From Burkholderiales bacterium (GTDB taxonomy: Bacteria; Pseudomonadota; Gammaproteobacteria; Burkholderiales; Burkholderiaceae_C): 64,000 nucleotides of DNA. The stretch spans positions 1-64,000 of the forward strand of contig JAGWTU010000013.1 of NCBI GenBank assembly GCA_028868825.1, in the 5' to 3' direction. Below, piece by piece: positions 35,706-45,710 of this stretch. The stretch's first letter is position 1; each line of letters starts with the position of its first letter. The notes under the pieces were generated by a model. That model was given only the letters and a program-made list of their open reading frames with translations, ran no database searches and was not told the origin of the DNA. A program made the translations under genes and the position numbers.

Positions 35706-37216
35706 GCGGCAACGGCGTCGATGGCGCCGGCACGCTCGTCGTCCTGCAGCGGCTGGTCGTGCGCGAGCTGCCATTCGAGCACCGCCTCGTCGGCCTCGGA
35801 GGCGTCGCCGCGGCGCGCGCGCAGCCGCTCGCGCAGCAGCGGCGCCGGAATCTCGAAATCCAGCACCCGGCAAGGCACGCCGGCTTCGAACGCGAGCGCG
35901 CGCGCGGCGTCGCGCGCGCCGCGCTGCAGGAAGGTCGCGTCGAGGATGGCGCTGAAGCCGCCGGCGAGCACCGGCCGCGCCCCTTCGCACAGCCGCGCGT
36001 AGGTCGCCGCCGTCATGCCGGCGGCGTAGATCCCGCCCTCGAGGCTCGAGCCGCTGCGCGCGAGCTCGGCGAGGCCGGCCAGACGCTTGCGCTCGACATC
36101 GGCGCGGATGCGGATGGCGGCTGTCGCCTCGAGCAGCGACTGCGTCGCCGTCGTCTTGCCGCTGCCCGAGAAGCCATGCGTGATGAACAGCGTCGGCGGC
36201 GGCGGCGCGCTGATCTCGAGGGCCAGCGCCAGATAGTGATGCTGCGCCGCGCCCTCGGCGGCGCCGTCGGCGCCGCTCTGGCGCGCGCGCAGCGCCGCGA
36301 CCTTCGAGCGCACGAGCGCGCGGTGCACGAGGTAATAGCGCAGCACGGCCGCCGCGCCGTAGTCGCCGCTGGCCTGCAGGCAGCCGTTGACGAAGCGCGC
36401 CGCGAGCGCCGGCAGGCCATGCGAGCGCAGGTCCATGGCCATGAAGGCGATCTCGCTGGCGACGTCGATCCAGCGGAATTCGTCGTTGAACTCGATGCCG
36501 TCGAATACCGTCGTGCGACCCTCGACCAGCGTCACGTTGCCCAGATGCAGGTCGCCATGGCATTCGCGCACGCGGCCGTCGCGCAGGCGCTGCGCGAACA
36601 AGGGCTCGAGCGTCGTCCAGGCCCGGGCCTCCCAGGTCGCTAGCCGCTGCAGCAGCGGCGCATCGGCCGCCGCCACCAGGTCCTGCAGCGTGCGCAGGTT
36701 GTCCAGCATCGGCGCGCGCACGGCCGCCGGCGTGCCGAGTGCGCCGGCGGCAGGGGCGACCGCGGCGTCGGCGTGCAGGCGCGCGACCTGCTGCACCAGT
36801 TCGTCGATGCGCGCGGCATCGAGTTCGCCGCGCGCCGCGAGCCGGTCCCACAGCCCGTCCTGGTCGAAGGCGCGCATCGTCACGGCGCAATCGATCACCG
36901 GGCCGGTGCCGTCGAGCGCGGGCGCCGCGGCGCTGCCGCTGACCTCGGCCAGGCCGAGATAGAGATCGGGCGCCAGGCGCCGGTTCAGCCGCAGTTCCTC
37001 CGCGCAGCAATGGCGGCGCCGCGCCAGCGTCGTGTAGTCGAGGAAGCCGGGGGCGATCGCCTTCTTGAACTTCCAGGCCCGCTCGGCGCCGACGAGCAGG
37101 TACGAGACATGCGTCTCGATGAGTTGCACCGGCGCGCCCGCGGCCAGCCGCCGGTGCAGCTCGCGCACCATCGCGGCCTGCTCCTGCGCGCTGAGTTCGG
37201 GGGCCGCCATCTTCAT
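35663..37216 (-). CDS. Fusion of aminoglycoside-phosphotransferase-like kinase and P-loop ATPase
   Basis: The 517-residue protein joins two kinase folds. The N-terminal part (about 1-330) resembles APH kinases: ECHGDLHLGNVTLVEG (catalytic loop) and VFDGIEFNDEFRWID (the DFG-like Asp). The C-terminal part (about 340-510) is a zeta-toxin/gluconate-kinase-like P-loop domain, TLFITHGFSGSGKTTATQSLL, with an AILDATFLQRGARDAA stretch typical of small-molecule kinases. The pair is a known architecture of unknown substrate. A second ATG at 37210 is possible. It lies four bases before the Pat-type gene's end and is probably co-transcribed. Confidence 0.85.
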   Translation of the reverse strand: MKMAAPELSAQEQAAMVRELHRRLAAGAPVQLIETHVSYLLVGAERAWKFKKAIAPGFLDYTTLARRRHCCAEELRLNRRLAPDLYLGLAEVSGSAAAPALDGTGPVIDCAVTMRAFDQDGLWDRLAARGELDAARIDELVQQVARLHADAAVAPAAGALGTPAAVRAPMLDNLRTLQDLVAAADAPLLQRLATWEARAWTTLEPLFAQRLRDGRVRECHGDLHLGNVTLVEGRTTVFDGIEFNDEFRWIDVASEIAFMAMDLRSHGLPALAARFVNGCLQASGDYGAAAVLRYYLVHRALVRSKVAALRARQSGADGAAEGAAQHHYLALALEISAPPPPTLFITHGFSGSGKTTATQSLLEATAAIRIRADVERKRLAGLAELARSGSSLEGGIYAAGMTAATYARLCEGARPVLAGGFSAILDATFLQRGARDAARALAFEAGVPCRVLDFEIPAPLLRERLRARRGDASEADEAVLEWQLAHDQPLQDDERAGAIDAVAAQAAGWDPSMWSRV

Positions 37217-37219
37217 CGA

Positions 37220-39916
37220 TCAGGCCGCCGCGCTCGCGACGAGGTCGAGTTCGATGCCGCGCGTCCCCGTTTCCGGATCGGCCGCGCCGATCTCGAAGCC
37301 GAGCGCGGCGGCGAGCTCGAGCATGCGCTGGTTCTCGACCAGCACGTCGGCGCGCAGCCGCCGCGTGCCGCGTGCGCGCAGGTAGGCGATGAGCTTGTGC
37401 AACAGCTTCAGTCCCAGCCCGCCGCCCTTGAGGTCGCTGCGCACGACGATGCCGAATTCGGCCTCCTGGTTGTCGGGGTCGCAGGTGACGCGCACGACGC
37501 CCAGCGTCTCCTCGCGGCCTTCGGCGTCGGGCGTGGTCGCGATGAAGGCCATCTCGCGCTCGTAGTCGATCTGCGTCAGCCGCGCGAGTTCGGTCGCCTC
37601 GATCGAACGGCGGCTGTAGAACACGCGCATGCGGATGTCGATCGGGTCGAGGCGGCCCAGGAAGTCGAGATGGCGCGCGCCGTCGTCGGGCCGGATCGGA
37701 CGCAGCGTCAGCTCGCGGCCCTGCCAGCTCCAGGTCTCGGCGAGTTCGGCCGGGTACGGCAGGATGGCGAAGTTCGCGGCGCCGGCCGGCGCCATGGCGC
37801 TCACGCGCACCCGCGCGTCGAGCGCGATGACGCCGCGCGCATCGGCCAGCAGCGGGTTGATGTCGACCTCGGCGATGCGCGGCTCGGCGGCGAGCAGCTC
37901 CGACACCGCGATCAGCACCGCTTCCACCGCCGCGAGGTCGGCCGGCGGCACGTCGCGCCAGCCATGTAGCAGTTTCGCGACGCGCGTGCGCTCGATCAGC
38001 GAGCGCGCCAGCGGCGCGTTCAGCGGCGGCAGACCGACGGCGCGGTCGGCGACGACCTCGACCGCCGTGCCGCCCTGGCCGAACAGCAGCACCGGGCCGA
38101 AGAGCCTGTCGACATGGGCGCCGACGATGAGCTCCAGCGCCTGCGGCCGCAGCACCATCGCCTGCACGCTGAAACCGGCGATCGCCGCGTCGGGGCGCAG
38201 CCGGCGCACGCGCTGCAGCATCGTCGCCGCGGCCGAGCGCACGGCCGCCGCGTCCTCGAGGTTGAGCGCGACGCCGCCGACATCGCTCTTGTGCGAGATC
38301 TGCGGTGACAGCACCTTGATGACGACCGGATAGCCGATGTCGTCGGCGGCGGCGACGGCGGATTCGATCGCGGCATCGACGACGCGCGTGCCGACGATGG
38401 GCACGCCGCAGGCCGCGAGCAGCAGCTTGGCCTCGGGCTCGCTGAGCATCTCGCGCCCCGCCGCGAGCACGGCGTCGACGATCTCGCGCACCCGGGCCCG
38501 CTCGATGCGCGGCTGCGGCCCCTGGGCCGGCGGCGCCTCGATCAGCTGCAGCTGGTTGCGCCGGTAGGTGACGAGCAGCGAATAGGCCTGCACGGCCTCC
38601 TCGGGCATGTCGTAGGTGGCGATGCCGGCGGCGCGGAAGGCGCGGCGCGCGCCCTGCACGGCGCCGTCGCCGAGCCAGCAGCCGAGGACGCGCTGCGGCG
38701 CCTCGCGCAGCACCGGCACGACGGCCTCGGCGATCGCCGTGGCGGGGACGATGGCAGTCGGCGCATGCATGAACAGCAGCGTGCCGCTGGCGTGGTCGGC
38801 GAGCAGCGCGCGCAGCGTCTGCACATAGCGCTCGATGGGGGCGTCGCCGATGATGTCGACGGGATTGGCGTGGCTCCAGTTCGGCGGCAGGAAGGCGTCG
38901 AGCGCGGCGCGCAGCTCGGCCGTCATCGGCGCGAGGTCGACGCCCCAGGACATCGCGGCGTCGGCCGCCAGCACGCCGGCACCGCCGCCGTTGGTCACCA
39001 GCGTCAGCCGCTCCATCCAGGCCGCATCCCCGGCGCTCGGCAGGCCGCGGAAATGGCCCAGCGTCTCGGCGGCGTCGAAGAGCTGCTGCAGCGTGTCGAC
39101 GCGCAGCATGCCGGCGCGGCGGATCGCCGCGTCGTAGACGAGGTCCGAGCCGGCGAGCGCGCCGGTGTGCGAGGCCGCCGCCGCCTGCCCCTGCGGCGAG
39201 CGCCCGGCCTTGATGACCAGCACCGGCTTGTTGCGCGCCGCCGCGCGCGCCGCCGACATGAACTTGCGCGCGCCTTCGACCGATTCGATGTAGAGCAGGA
39301 TCGCCGTCGTGTGCGGATCGCTGGCCAGCCAGTCGAGCATGTCGCCGAAGTCGACGTCGGCATGCTCACCCAGCGAGATGCAGTGCGAGAAGCCGATGCC
39401 GTGGCCCTGCGCCCAGTCGAGCACCGCGGTGACGAGCGCACCCGATTGCGAGACGAAGGCCAGGGTCCCGGGCTGGATGCCGATGTGCGAGAAACTGACG
39501 TTGAGCCGCGCCGGCGACGACAGCAGACCCAGGCAGTTCGGCCCGACGATGCGCAGCAGGCTGCGCCGCGCCGCGTCGAGCATGGCCTGGCGCTGCGCCG
39601 CGTCGAGCCCGGCGCTGAGCACGACGGCCGCGCCCGTGCCGCGGCGCCCGAGCTCGTCGATGAGCCCCGGCACCGTCGCCGGCGGCGTGCAGATCACCGC
39701 CAGTTCGGGCGCGGCCGGCAGGCTCGCGATATCGCGGTAGGTGGGCACGCCGTCGAGCCGCGGCTGCTTGAGGTTGACGGCCCAGCGCGGCCCGGCGTAG
39801 CCGCCGTCGCGCAGATTGCGCCAGACCAGCGCGCCGACGCTGGCGGCGCGGTCGCTGGCGCCGATGACGGCGACCGAGGCGGGGTCGAGCAGTGAATCGA
39901 GATGGCGGATGCTCAT
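37220..39916 (-). CDS. Pat-type NDP-forming acyl-CoA synthetase / GNAT acetyltransferase fusion
   Basis: An 898-residue protein with the domain order of the protein lysine acetyltransferase Pat/YfiQ: CoA-binding Rossmann (LDPASVAVIGASDRAASVGALVWRNL), two succinyl-CoA-ligase-like domains (IVGPNCLGLL; GQAAAASHTGALAGSDL), ATP-grasp (YPVVIKVLSPQISHKSDVGGVALNL) and a C-terminal GNAT (LGVVRVTCDPDNQEAEFGIVVRSDLKGGGLGLKLL). Pat acetylates and silences acetyl-CoA synthetase. The His of the SHTG motif, which carries the phosphate in active ADP-forming enzymes, is kept here, whereas as I recall it is lost in E. coli and Salmonella Pat. The enzyme might therefore also be a working acyl-CoA synthetase. 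Confidence 0.92.
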   Translation of the reverse strand: MSIRHLDSLLDPASVAVIGASDRAASVGALVWRNLRDGGYAGPRWAVNLKQPRLDGVPTYRDIASLPAAPELAVICTPPATVPGLIDELGRRGTGAAVVLSAGLDAAQRQAMLDAARRSLLRIVGPNCLGLLSSPARLNVSFSHIGIQPGTLAFVSQSGALVTAVLDWAQGHGIGFSHCISLGEHADVDFGDMLDWLASDPHTTAILLYIESVEGARKFMSAARAAARNKPVLVIKAGRSPQGQAAAASHTGALAGSDLVYDAAIRRAGMLRVDTLQQLFDAAETLGHFRGLPSAGDAAWMERLTLVTNGGGAGVLAADAAMSWGVDLAPMTAELRAALDAFLPPNWSHANPVDIIGDAPIERYVQTLRALLADHASGTLLFMHAPTAIVPATAIAEAVVPVLREAPQRVLGCWLGDGAVQGARRAFRAAGIATYDMPEEAVQAYSLLVTYRRNQLQLIEAPPAQGPQPRIERARVREIVDAVLAAGREMLSEPEAKLLLAACGVPIVGTRVVDAAIESAVAAADDIGYPVVIKVLSPQISHKSDVGGVALNLEDAAAVRSAAATMLQRVRRLRPDAAIAGFSVQAMVLRPQALELIVGAHVDRLFGPVLLFGQGGTAVEVVADRAVGLPPLNAPLARSLIERTRVAKLLHGWRDVPPADLAAVEAVLIAVSELLAAEPRIAEVDINPLLADARGVIALDARVRVSAMAPAGAANFAILPYPAELAETWSWQGRELTLRPIRPDDGARHLDFLGRLDPIDIRMRVFYSRRSIEATELARLTQIDYEREMAFIATTPDAEGREETLGVVRVTCDPDNQEAEFGIVVRSDLKGGGLGLKLLHKLIAYLRARGTRRLRADVLVENQRMLELAAALGFEIGAADPETGTRGIELDLVASAAA

Positions 39917-40013
39917 GTGGGGAAGCGATGCGAACGGGATTGGATTCGATCATCGCCCCACCGTCGCGGCAGGGTCGTGACGCCGCTCAAGCTCGCCGGC
40001 CGTGCCTGTCACC

Positions 40014-40685
40014 TCACGGCAACAGGCGCCCCGCCTCGATATGCAGCTGGCGCGCGCAACGCGCCGCGATCGCGCGGTCGTGCGTCACGAGCACCAGCGT
40101 GGTGCCGGCCTCGCGGTTGAGTTCGAAGACGAGCTCGATGACCTTCTCGCCGGTCGCGAAATCGAGGCTGCCGGTGGGCTCGTCGGCGAGCAGCACGGCC
40201 GGCCGCACGACGAAGGCGCGGGCCAGCGCGACGCGCTGCTGCTCGCCGCCCGAGAGCACCTTCGGGTAATGCGTCAGGCGCTGGCCCAGGCCGACGCGCT
40301 CGAGCATCGCCCGCGCTTCGGTGCGCGCATCGCGCCGCCCCATCAGCTCCAGCGGCAGCATCACGTTCTCGATGGCGTTCAGGTTGCCCAGCAGCTGGAA
40401 GCTCTGGAACACGAAGCCCATGTGCTGGGCCCGCAGCGCGGCGCGCGCGTCCTCGTCGAGGCCGAAGATGTCGGTGCCCGAGAATCGCACCTGCCCCGCC
40501 GTCGGCCGGTCGAGCCCGGCGAGGATCGACAGCAGCGTGCTCTTGCCCGAACCCGAAGCGCCGACGATGGCCGCCGTTTCCCGTTCGCCGAGGCTGAAGC
40601 TGATGTCATCGAGTATGGTGAGCGTTCCGGTCGAATCGACGACCTGCTTGCTCACGCCCTGCACTGCTATGAGAGGTTCCGACAT
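40014..40685 (-). CDS. YbbA-like ABC transporter ATP-binding protein
   Basis: The ATPase (223 residues) of a LolD/MacB-type exporter-like complex. It shows Walker A VGASGSGKSTL, the Q-loop FVFQSFQLL, signature LSGGEQQRVALARAF, Walker B VLLADEPTGSLD and the H-loop LVTHD. Its pairing with a divergent tesA-type gene is the well-known ybbA/tesA arrangement; a YbbP-type permease normally works with it but is not beside it here. The start at 40685 overlaps the tesA start on the other strand. Confidence 0.88.
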   Translation of the reverse strand: MSEPLIAVQGVSKQVVDSTGTLTILDDISFSLGERETAAIVGASGSGKSTLLSILAGLDRPTAGQVRFSGTDIFGLDEDARAALRAQHMGFVFQSFQLLGNLNAIENVMLPLELMGRRDARTEARAMLERVGLGQRLTHYPKVLSGGEQQRVALARAFVVRPAVLLADEPTGSLDFATGEKVIELVFELNREAGTTLVLVTHDRAIAARCARQLHIEAGRLLP

Positions 40686-41349
40686 CGAGACTCGCAAGGC
40701 GCCGCGGCGCGGCTGGATCGCGCACTGTAGCTTGCTGCTGCTGGCGTTCGCCGCGGCGCTGGCCCTGCCGGTGCACGCCGCGCCGGCCACCGCCCGCCTC
40801 GTGCTCGTGCTGGGCGACAGCCTCTCGGCCGAATACGGGCTGGCGCGCGGCAGCGGCTGGGTCGCGCTGATGCAGGCGCGGCTGGCGCAGCGGCGGCCGC
40901 CGGTGACGGTCGTCAACGCCAGCATCAGCGGCGAGACGACGGCCGGCGGCCGCACGCGGTTGCCGGCCCTGCTGGCGCGCCATCGGCCCGGCGTCGTCGT
41001 CATCGAGCTCGGCGCCAACGATGCGCTGCGCGGCCTGCCGCTGGCCGAGACGAAAGCCAACCTCGATGCGATGACCGCCGCCGCGCAGGCCGCCGGCGCC
41101 CGCGTCGTGCTCGTCGGCATGATGCTGCCACCGAACTACGGCCGCCGCTACGGCGATGCCTTCAAGGCGCTCTACGCCGAGGTCGCGCAGGCGCACAAGG
41201 CGGCGCTGGTACCGTTCCTGCTCGCCGGCGTCGCCGACGCGCCCGATGCCGACGAGCTGTTCCAGGCCGACCGCATCCACCCGCTGGCGCGCGCGCATCC
41301 GCGCATGCTCGCCAACGTCTGGCCCGTGCTCGAGCCGCTGATGCATTGA
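40669..41349 (+). CDS. TesA-like GDSL esterase/arylesterase, exported
   Basis: A periplasmic lipid hydrolase with SGNH fold. The 226 residues carry a signal peptide (basic start RKAPRRGW, hydrophobic SLLLLAFAAALALP, cleavage near HAA). The four blocks are VLGDSLSAEYG (Ser51 nucleophile), SGETTAGGRTRLPALL (Gly), IELGANDALRG (Asn) and ADRIHPLARAH (catalytic Asp and His). The ATG 40669 lies within the first codons of the divergent ybbA-type gene, so the two starts overlap by 17 bp. E. coli TesA works as thioesterase and lysophospholipase. Confidence 0.9.
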   Translation: MRGSDIETRKAPRRGWIAHCSLLLLAFAAALALPVHAAPATARLVLVLGDSLSAEYGLARGSGWVALMQARLAQRRPPVTVVNASISGETTAGGRTRLPALLARHRPGVVVIELGANDALRGLPLAETKANLDAMTAAAQAAGARVVLVGMMLPPNYGRRYGDAFKALYAEVAQAHKAALVPFLLAGVADAPDADELFQADRIHPLARAHPRMLANVWPVLEPLMH

Positions 41350-41386
41350 CGCGCGCGCCGACAATAGCCGCCACACCGCAAAACCG

Positions 41387-42409
41387 ATGCCGACCCGCAA
41401 GCCCCGCACCGCCACCCCGGCGCCCGCCACCGCCCCGACCACGATGGAGGATCTGGCCGCGCTGGCCGGCGTCAGCAAGATCACCGTCTCGCGCGCGCTG
41501 CGCGACAGCGCACTCGTCACGCCCGAGACGCGCGCCAAGATCAAGGCACTGGCCGAGCAGGTCGGCTACCGGCTCAACCACCATGCGCGCAACCTGCGCC
41601 TGCAACGCAGCCACACGGTGGCCGTCGTGCTCGAGATGCAGCCCGACCCCGACCGGCCGATGTCCGAGCCCTACCCGCTGCAGCTGCTGGGCGGCATCAC
41701 GCAGGAGCTGACCTCGCGCCGCTACAACGTGCTGCTGACGGCGATGCAGAGCGTCAGCGACGGTTTCGGCATGCCGGCCGACGGCATCATCCTGCTCGGC
41801 CAGGGCGCGCACGACGCCGCCGTGCACGCGGTGGCGCGCTGCGGCCTGCCCTTCGTCGTCTGGGGCGAGGAACACCGCGGCAGCGACCAGGCCGTCGTCG
41901 TCGGCAGCGACAACCACCATGGCGGCACCTGCGTCGCCGAGCGCTTCCTCGAACTCGGCCGCAGCGAACTGCTGTTCCTCGGCGACGTCAGCCACGCCGA
42001 GGTCCACGAGCGCCGCGCCGGCTTCGTCAAGCGCCTGCACAAGGCCGGCATCAAGGTCCACACGCTGCTGCCCGGCGCCTTCACCTTCGGCGCCGGCTTC
42101 GCCGCCGTGCAGGCCCATCTGCGGCGCTGCCGCACGCCGCCCGACGGCCTGTTCGCGGCCAGCGACCTGCTGGCGATGGGCGCCGTGCGCGCCTTCAGCG
42201 ACGCCGGCCTGGCCGTGCCGGATGCCGTGTCCGTCGTCGGCTACGACGATTCGCCCTCGGCGCAGACCTTCGCGCCGCCGCTGTCCAGCGTGCACCAGGA
42301 CTGGCGCCAGGGCGGCGTGCTGCTGGCGCGCAAGGTGCTGGACCTGATCGAGGGGCGGCCGGCGCACAGCGAGACCATGCCCACGGCGCTGGTGGTGCGC
42401 GCGACCTGA
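41387..42409 (+). CDS. LacI-family transcriptional regulator, left end of the glucan locus
   Basis: The 340-residue repressor has an N-terminal helix-turn-helix TMEDLAALAGVSKITVSRALRDS and hinge helix (residues about 18-75), then a periplasmic-binding-like sensor domain (HTVAVVLEM; DGLFAASDLLAMGAVRAFSDAG; VSVVGYDDSPSAQTFAPPLSSVHQD). It converges with the end of the glucan operon, so it is a likely local regulator responding to a sugar from that pathway. It starts 37 bases after tesA. Confidence 0.9.
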   Translation: MPTRKPRTATPAPATAPTTMEDLAALAGVSKITVSRALRDSALVTPETRAKIKALAEQVGYRLNHHARNLRLQRSHTVAVVLEMQPDPDRPMSEPYPLQLLGGITQELTSRRYNVLLTAMQSVSDGFGMPADGIILLGQGAHDAAVHAVARCGLPFVVWGEEHRGSDQAVVVGSDNHHGGTCVAERFLELGRSELLFLGDVSHAEVHERRAGFVKRLHKAGIKVHTLLPGAFTFGAGFAAVQAHLRRCRTPPDGLFAASDLLAMGAVRAFSDAGLAVPDAVSVVGYDDSPSAQTFAPPLSSVHQDWRQGGVLLARKVLDLIEGRPAHSETMPTALVVRAT

Positions 42410-42452
42410 GCCGGCGGGCGCGGCAGCGCCGTCGTCCGCCGGCGGCGGCGCG

Positions 42453-43300
42453 CTATTTCAGCCGCTGGTAGACGCGCACGTAGTCGATCTCGAACACCAC
42501 TGGAAAGATGGCATCGTCGACCTCGCCGCCGAGGTCGCCGCCGATCGCCAGGTTGAGCAGCAGGAACTGGGGCGCCGCGAAGGGCCAGGCCGCGGGCGCC
42601 GCCGCGAGCCGCGGGTAGTGCAGATGCACGAAGCCGTCGACGCCGAAGCTGACGTCATCGGGCGTCCACAGCATCTGGTAGCGGTGGAAACGGGTGCAGG
42701 CGTCGGCCAGGCGCTGCGCCCCGTAGACGCTGCTGCCACCCGAGCCGGCGGCGGTGTGCACGGCGCTCGCCACGCGCTCGGGCGTGCGGCCCAGGTGCTC
42801 GACGATGTCGAGCTCGCCCTCGTCGGGCCAGCGCGTGCCGTCGCCCAGGGTCCAGATCGCCGGCCAGGTGCCGCGCCCGCAGGGCATCTTCGCGCGCACC
42901 TCGAAATAGCCGTAGGTCCACGCCGCCTTGCCGCGCGTCAGCAGGCGCGCCGAGGTGTAGTGCTGGCCGCCCCAGTCGGCCGCCGACGACGGCGTCTCCT
43001 TGCGCGCCGTGATGCGCAGCCGGCCGCCGCGGACCACGGCGTTCGCCGCCCCGGGGCCGGCGTAGTACTGCCGCTCGTGGTTGTGCCAGCCGGCCTTGTT
43101 CATGACCGTGTCGTGGCTCCACTTGGCGGGGTCGGGCGGGCCGTCGACGTCGAACTCGTCGCTCCAGACGAGCCGGTAGCCCGGCGGCACGTCGCCCGGC
43201 GCGCCGGGCGCGGGCCGCGCCGGCGCGGCCAGGGCCAGCACGCCGGTGATCGCAAGCAGCACGAGCCGGACGGCGCGGCGCCGGGTGCCGGGCATGGGCG

Positions 43301-43304
<4 letters not shown>
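42453..43304 (-). CDS. Secreted GH16 beta-glucanase (laminarinase/lichenase type)
   Basis: An endo-acting glycoside hydrolase that cuts beta-1,3 or mixed-linkage glucans. The 283 residues have a signal peptide (basic TRRRAVRLVLLAITGVLALAA) and one GH16 jelly-roll: LVWSDEFDVDGPPDPAKWSHD at the start, GTWPAIWTLGDG, and the catalytic ELDIVE (nucleophile Glu164, acid/base Glu169). The C-terminus ends VFEIDYVRVYQRL as usual. The start ATG 43304 overlaps the ATPase stop as ATGA; another ATG is at 43313. It is the last gene of the operon; its product likely supplies oligosaccharides to the receptor and importer encoded upstream. Confidence 0.92.
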
Positions 43305-44356
<1,052 letters not shown>

Positions 44357-44357
44357 C

Positions 44358-45689
44358 TCAGTATCGCCCGGCGAGGAAATCGCGGTACCAGCGCGCGCTG
44401 TCCTTGAGCGTGCGCTGCCGACTGGCGTAGTCGACGTAGACGATGCCGAAGCGCTTGGCGTAGCCGCTCGCCCATTCGAAGTTGTCCATCAGGCTCCAGA
44501 CCATGTAGCCGGCCATCGGCACGCCCTGGCGCAGCGCCTCGGCCACCGCCGCGATGTGGCTGCGCAGGTACTCGGTGCGGTCGGTGTCGTGGACGCGGCC
44601 GTCGGCGGTCAGCGCGTCCTTGAAGGCGCCACCGCTCTCGGTGATGTAGACCGGCGGCAGCCGGTACTCGCGGTGCAGCGTCAGCAGCAGCTCGGTGAGG
44701 CCGCGCGGGTAGATCTCCCAGCCCATCTCGGTCAGCGCCAGGCCGGAGCGCGCGGCGTCGAAGCTGCCGTCGGCGCTGGCGACGCCGCGCGAGTAGTAGT
44801 TGACGCCCAGGTAGTCCAGCGGCGTCGCGATCGTCGCCAGGTCGCCCGGCTCGACCACCGGCGCGTCGCCGCCCAGCTCGTCGAGCACCTCCTGCGGGTA
44901 ACAGCCCTTGAACAGCGGGTCGGTGTACCAGCGCCGGCCGCGGGCGTCGTCGATGCGCATCTGCGCCTGGTCGGCCGGCGTCTCGGTGGCCGGCTCGATG
45001 TGGGCCAGGTTCAGCACGATGCCCAGGCGCGCCTGCGCGCCGTCGGCGCGCAGCGCCTGCAGCGCCAGGCCGTGACTGAGCAGCAGGTGGTGCGCGACCT
45101 GGATCGCCGTGCGGCGGCTCTTGATGCCGGGCGCGAAGGTCCCGCTCTCGTGCCCGAGCATCGCGATCACCCAGGGCTCGTTGTGCGTCGTGATCGCGGC
45201 GATGCGGTCGCCCAGGCGGCGCTGGATGCCGCGCGCGTAGTCGACGAAGCGGTGCACGGTGTCGCGCTGCGCCCAGCCGCCGCGCTCCTGCAGCGCCTGC
45301 GGGAAGTCCCAGTGGTTGAGCGTGACGTAGGGCCGCACGCCGCGCGCCAGCAGGCCGTCGACGAGGCGATCGTAGAAGGCCAGCCCGGCCTCGTTCCAGG
45401 CACCAAAGCCCAGCGGCTGCACGCGAGGCCAGGAGATCGAGAAGCGGTAGGCGTCGACGCCCAGCGAGGCGATCAGGTCGAGGTCGCCGTCGAGCCGGTG
45501 GTAATGGTCGCAGGCGACCAGGCCGTCGCTGGCGTCGGCGATGACGCCGGGCTGGCGGCAGAAGCGGTCCCAGATCGATTCGCCCTTGCCGTCCTCCTGG
45601 GCGGCGCCCTCGATCTGGAAGGAACTGGTGGCCACGCCCCAGACGAAGTCGGGCGGGAACTGGGCATGCAGGTCGTCGGCAGGAATCAT
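44358..45689 (-). CDS. GH1 beta-glucosidase
   Basis: A cytoplasmic enzyme that releases glucose from imported beta-glucosides. The 443 residues form a full GH1 barrel: FPPDFVWGVATSSFQIEGAA at the N-terminus, RFSISWPRVQP, acid/base Glu171 in THNEP, nucleophile Glu351 in YITESGG (more often TENG), and the sugar-binding WSLMDNFEWASGY near the end. It has no signal peptide. It lies between permease and ATPase genes of the importer, so the enzyme probably acts on the transported oligosaccharide. Confidence 0.94.
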   Translation of the reverse strand: MIPADDLHAQFPPDFVWGVATSSFQIEGAAQEDGKGESIWDRFCRQPGVIADASDGLVACDHYHRLDGDLDLIASLGVDAYRFSISWPRVQPLGFGAWNEAGLAFYDRLVDGLLARGVRPYVTLNHWDFPQALQERGGWAQRDTVHRFVDYARGIQRRLGDRIAAITTHNEPWVIAMLGHESGTFAPGIKSRRTAIQVAHHLLLSHGLALQALRADGAQARLGIVLNLAHIEPATETPADQAQMRIDDARGRRWYTDPLFKGCYPQEVLDELGGDAPVVEPGDLATIATPLDYLGVNYYSRGVASADGSFDAARSGLALTEMGWEIYPRGLTELLLTLHREYRLPPVYITESGGAFKDALTADGRVHDTDRTEYLRSHIAAVAEALRQGVPMAGYMVWSLMDNFEWASGYAKRFGIVYVDYASRQRTLKDSARWYRDFLAGRY

Positions 45690-45710
45690 GGTGGGGTCAG
45701 GGCAAGGGCG

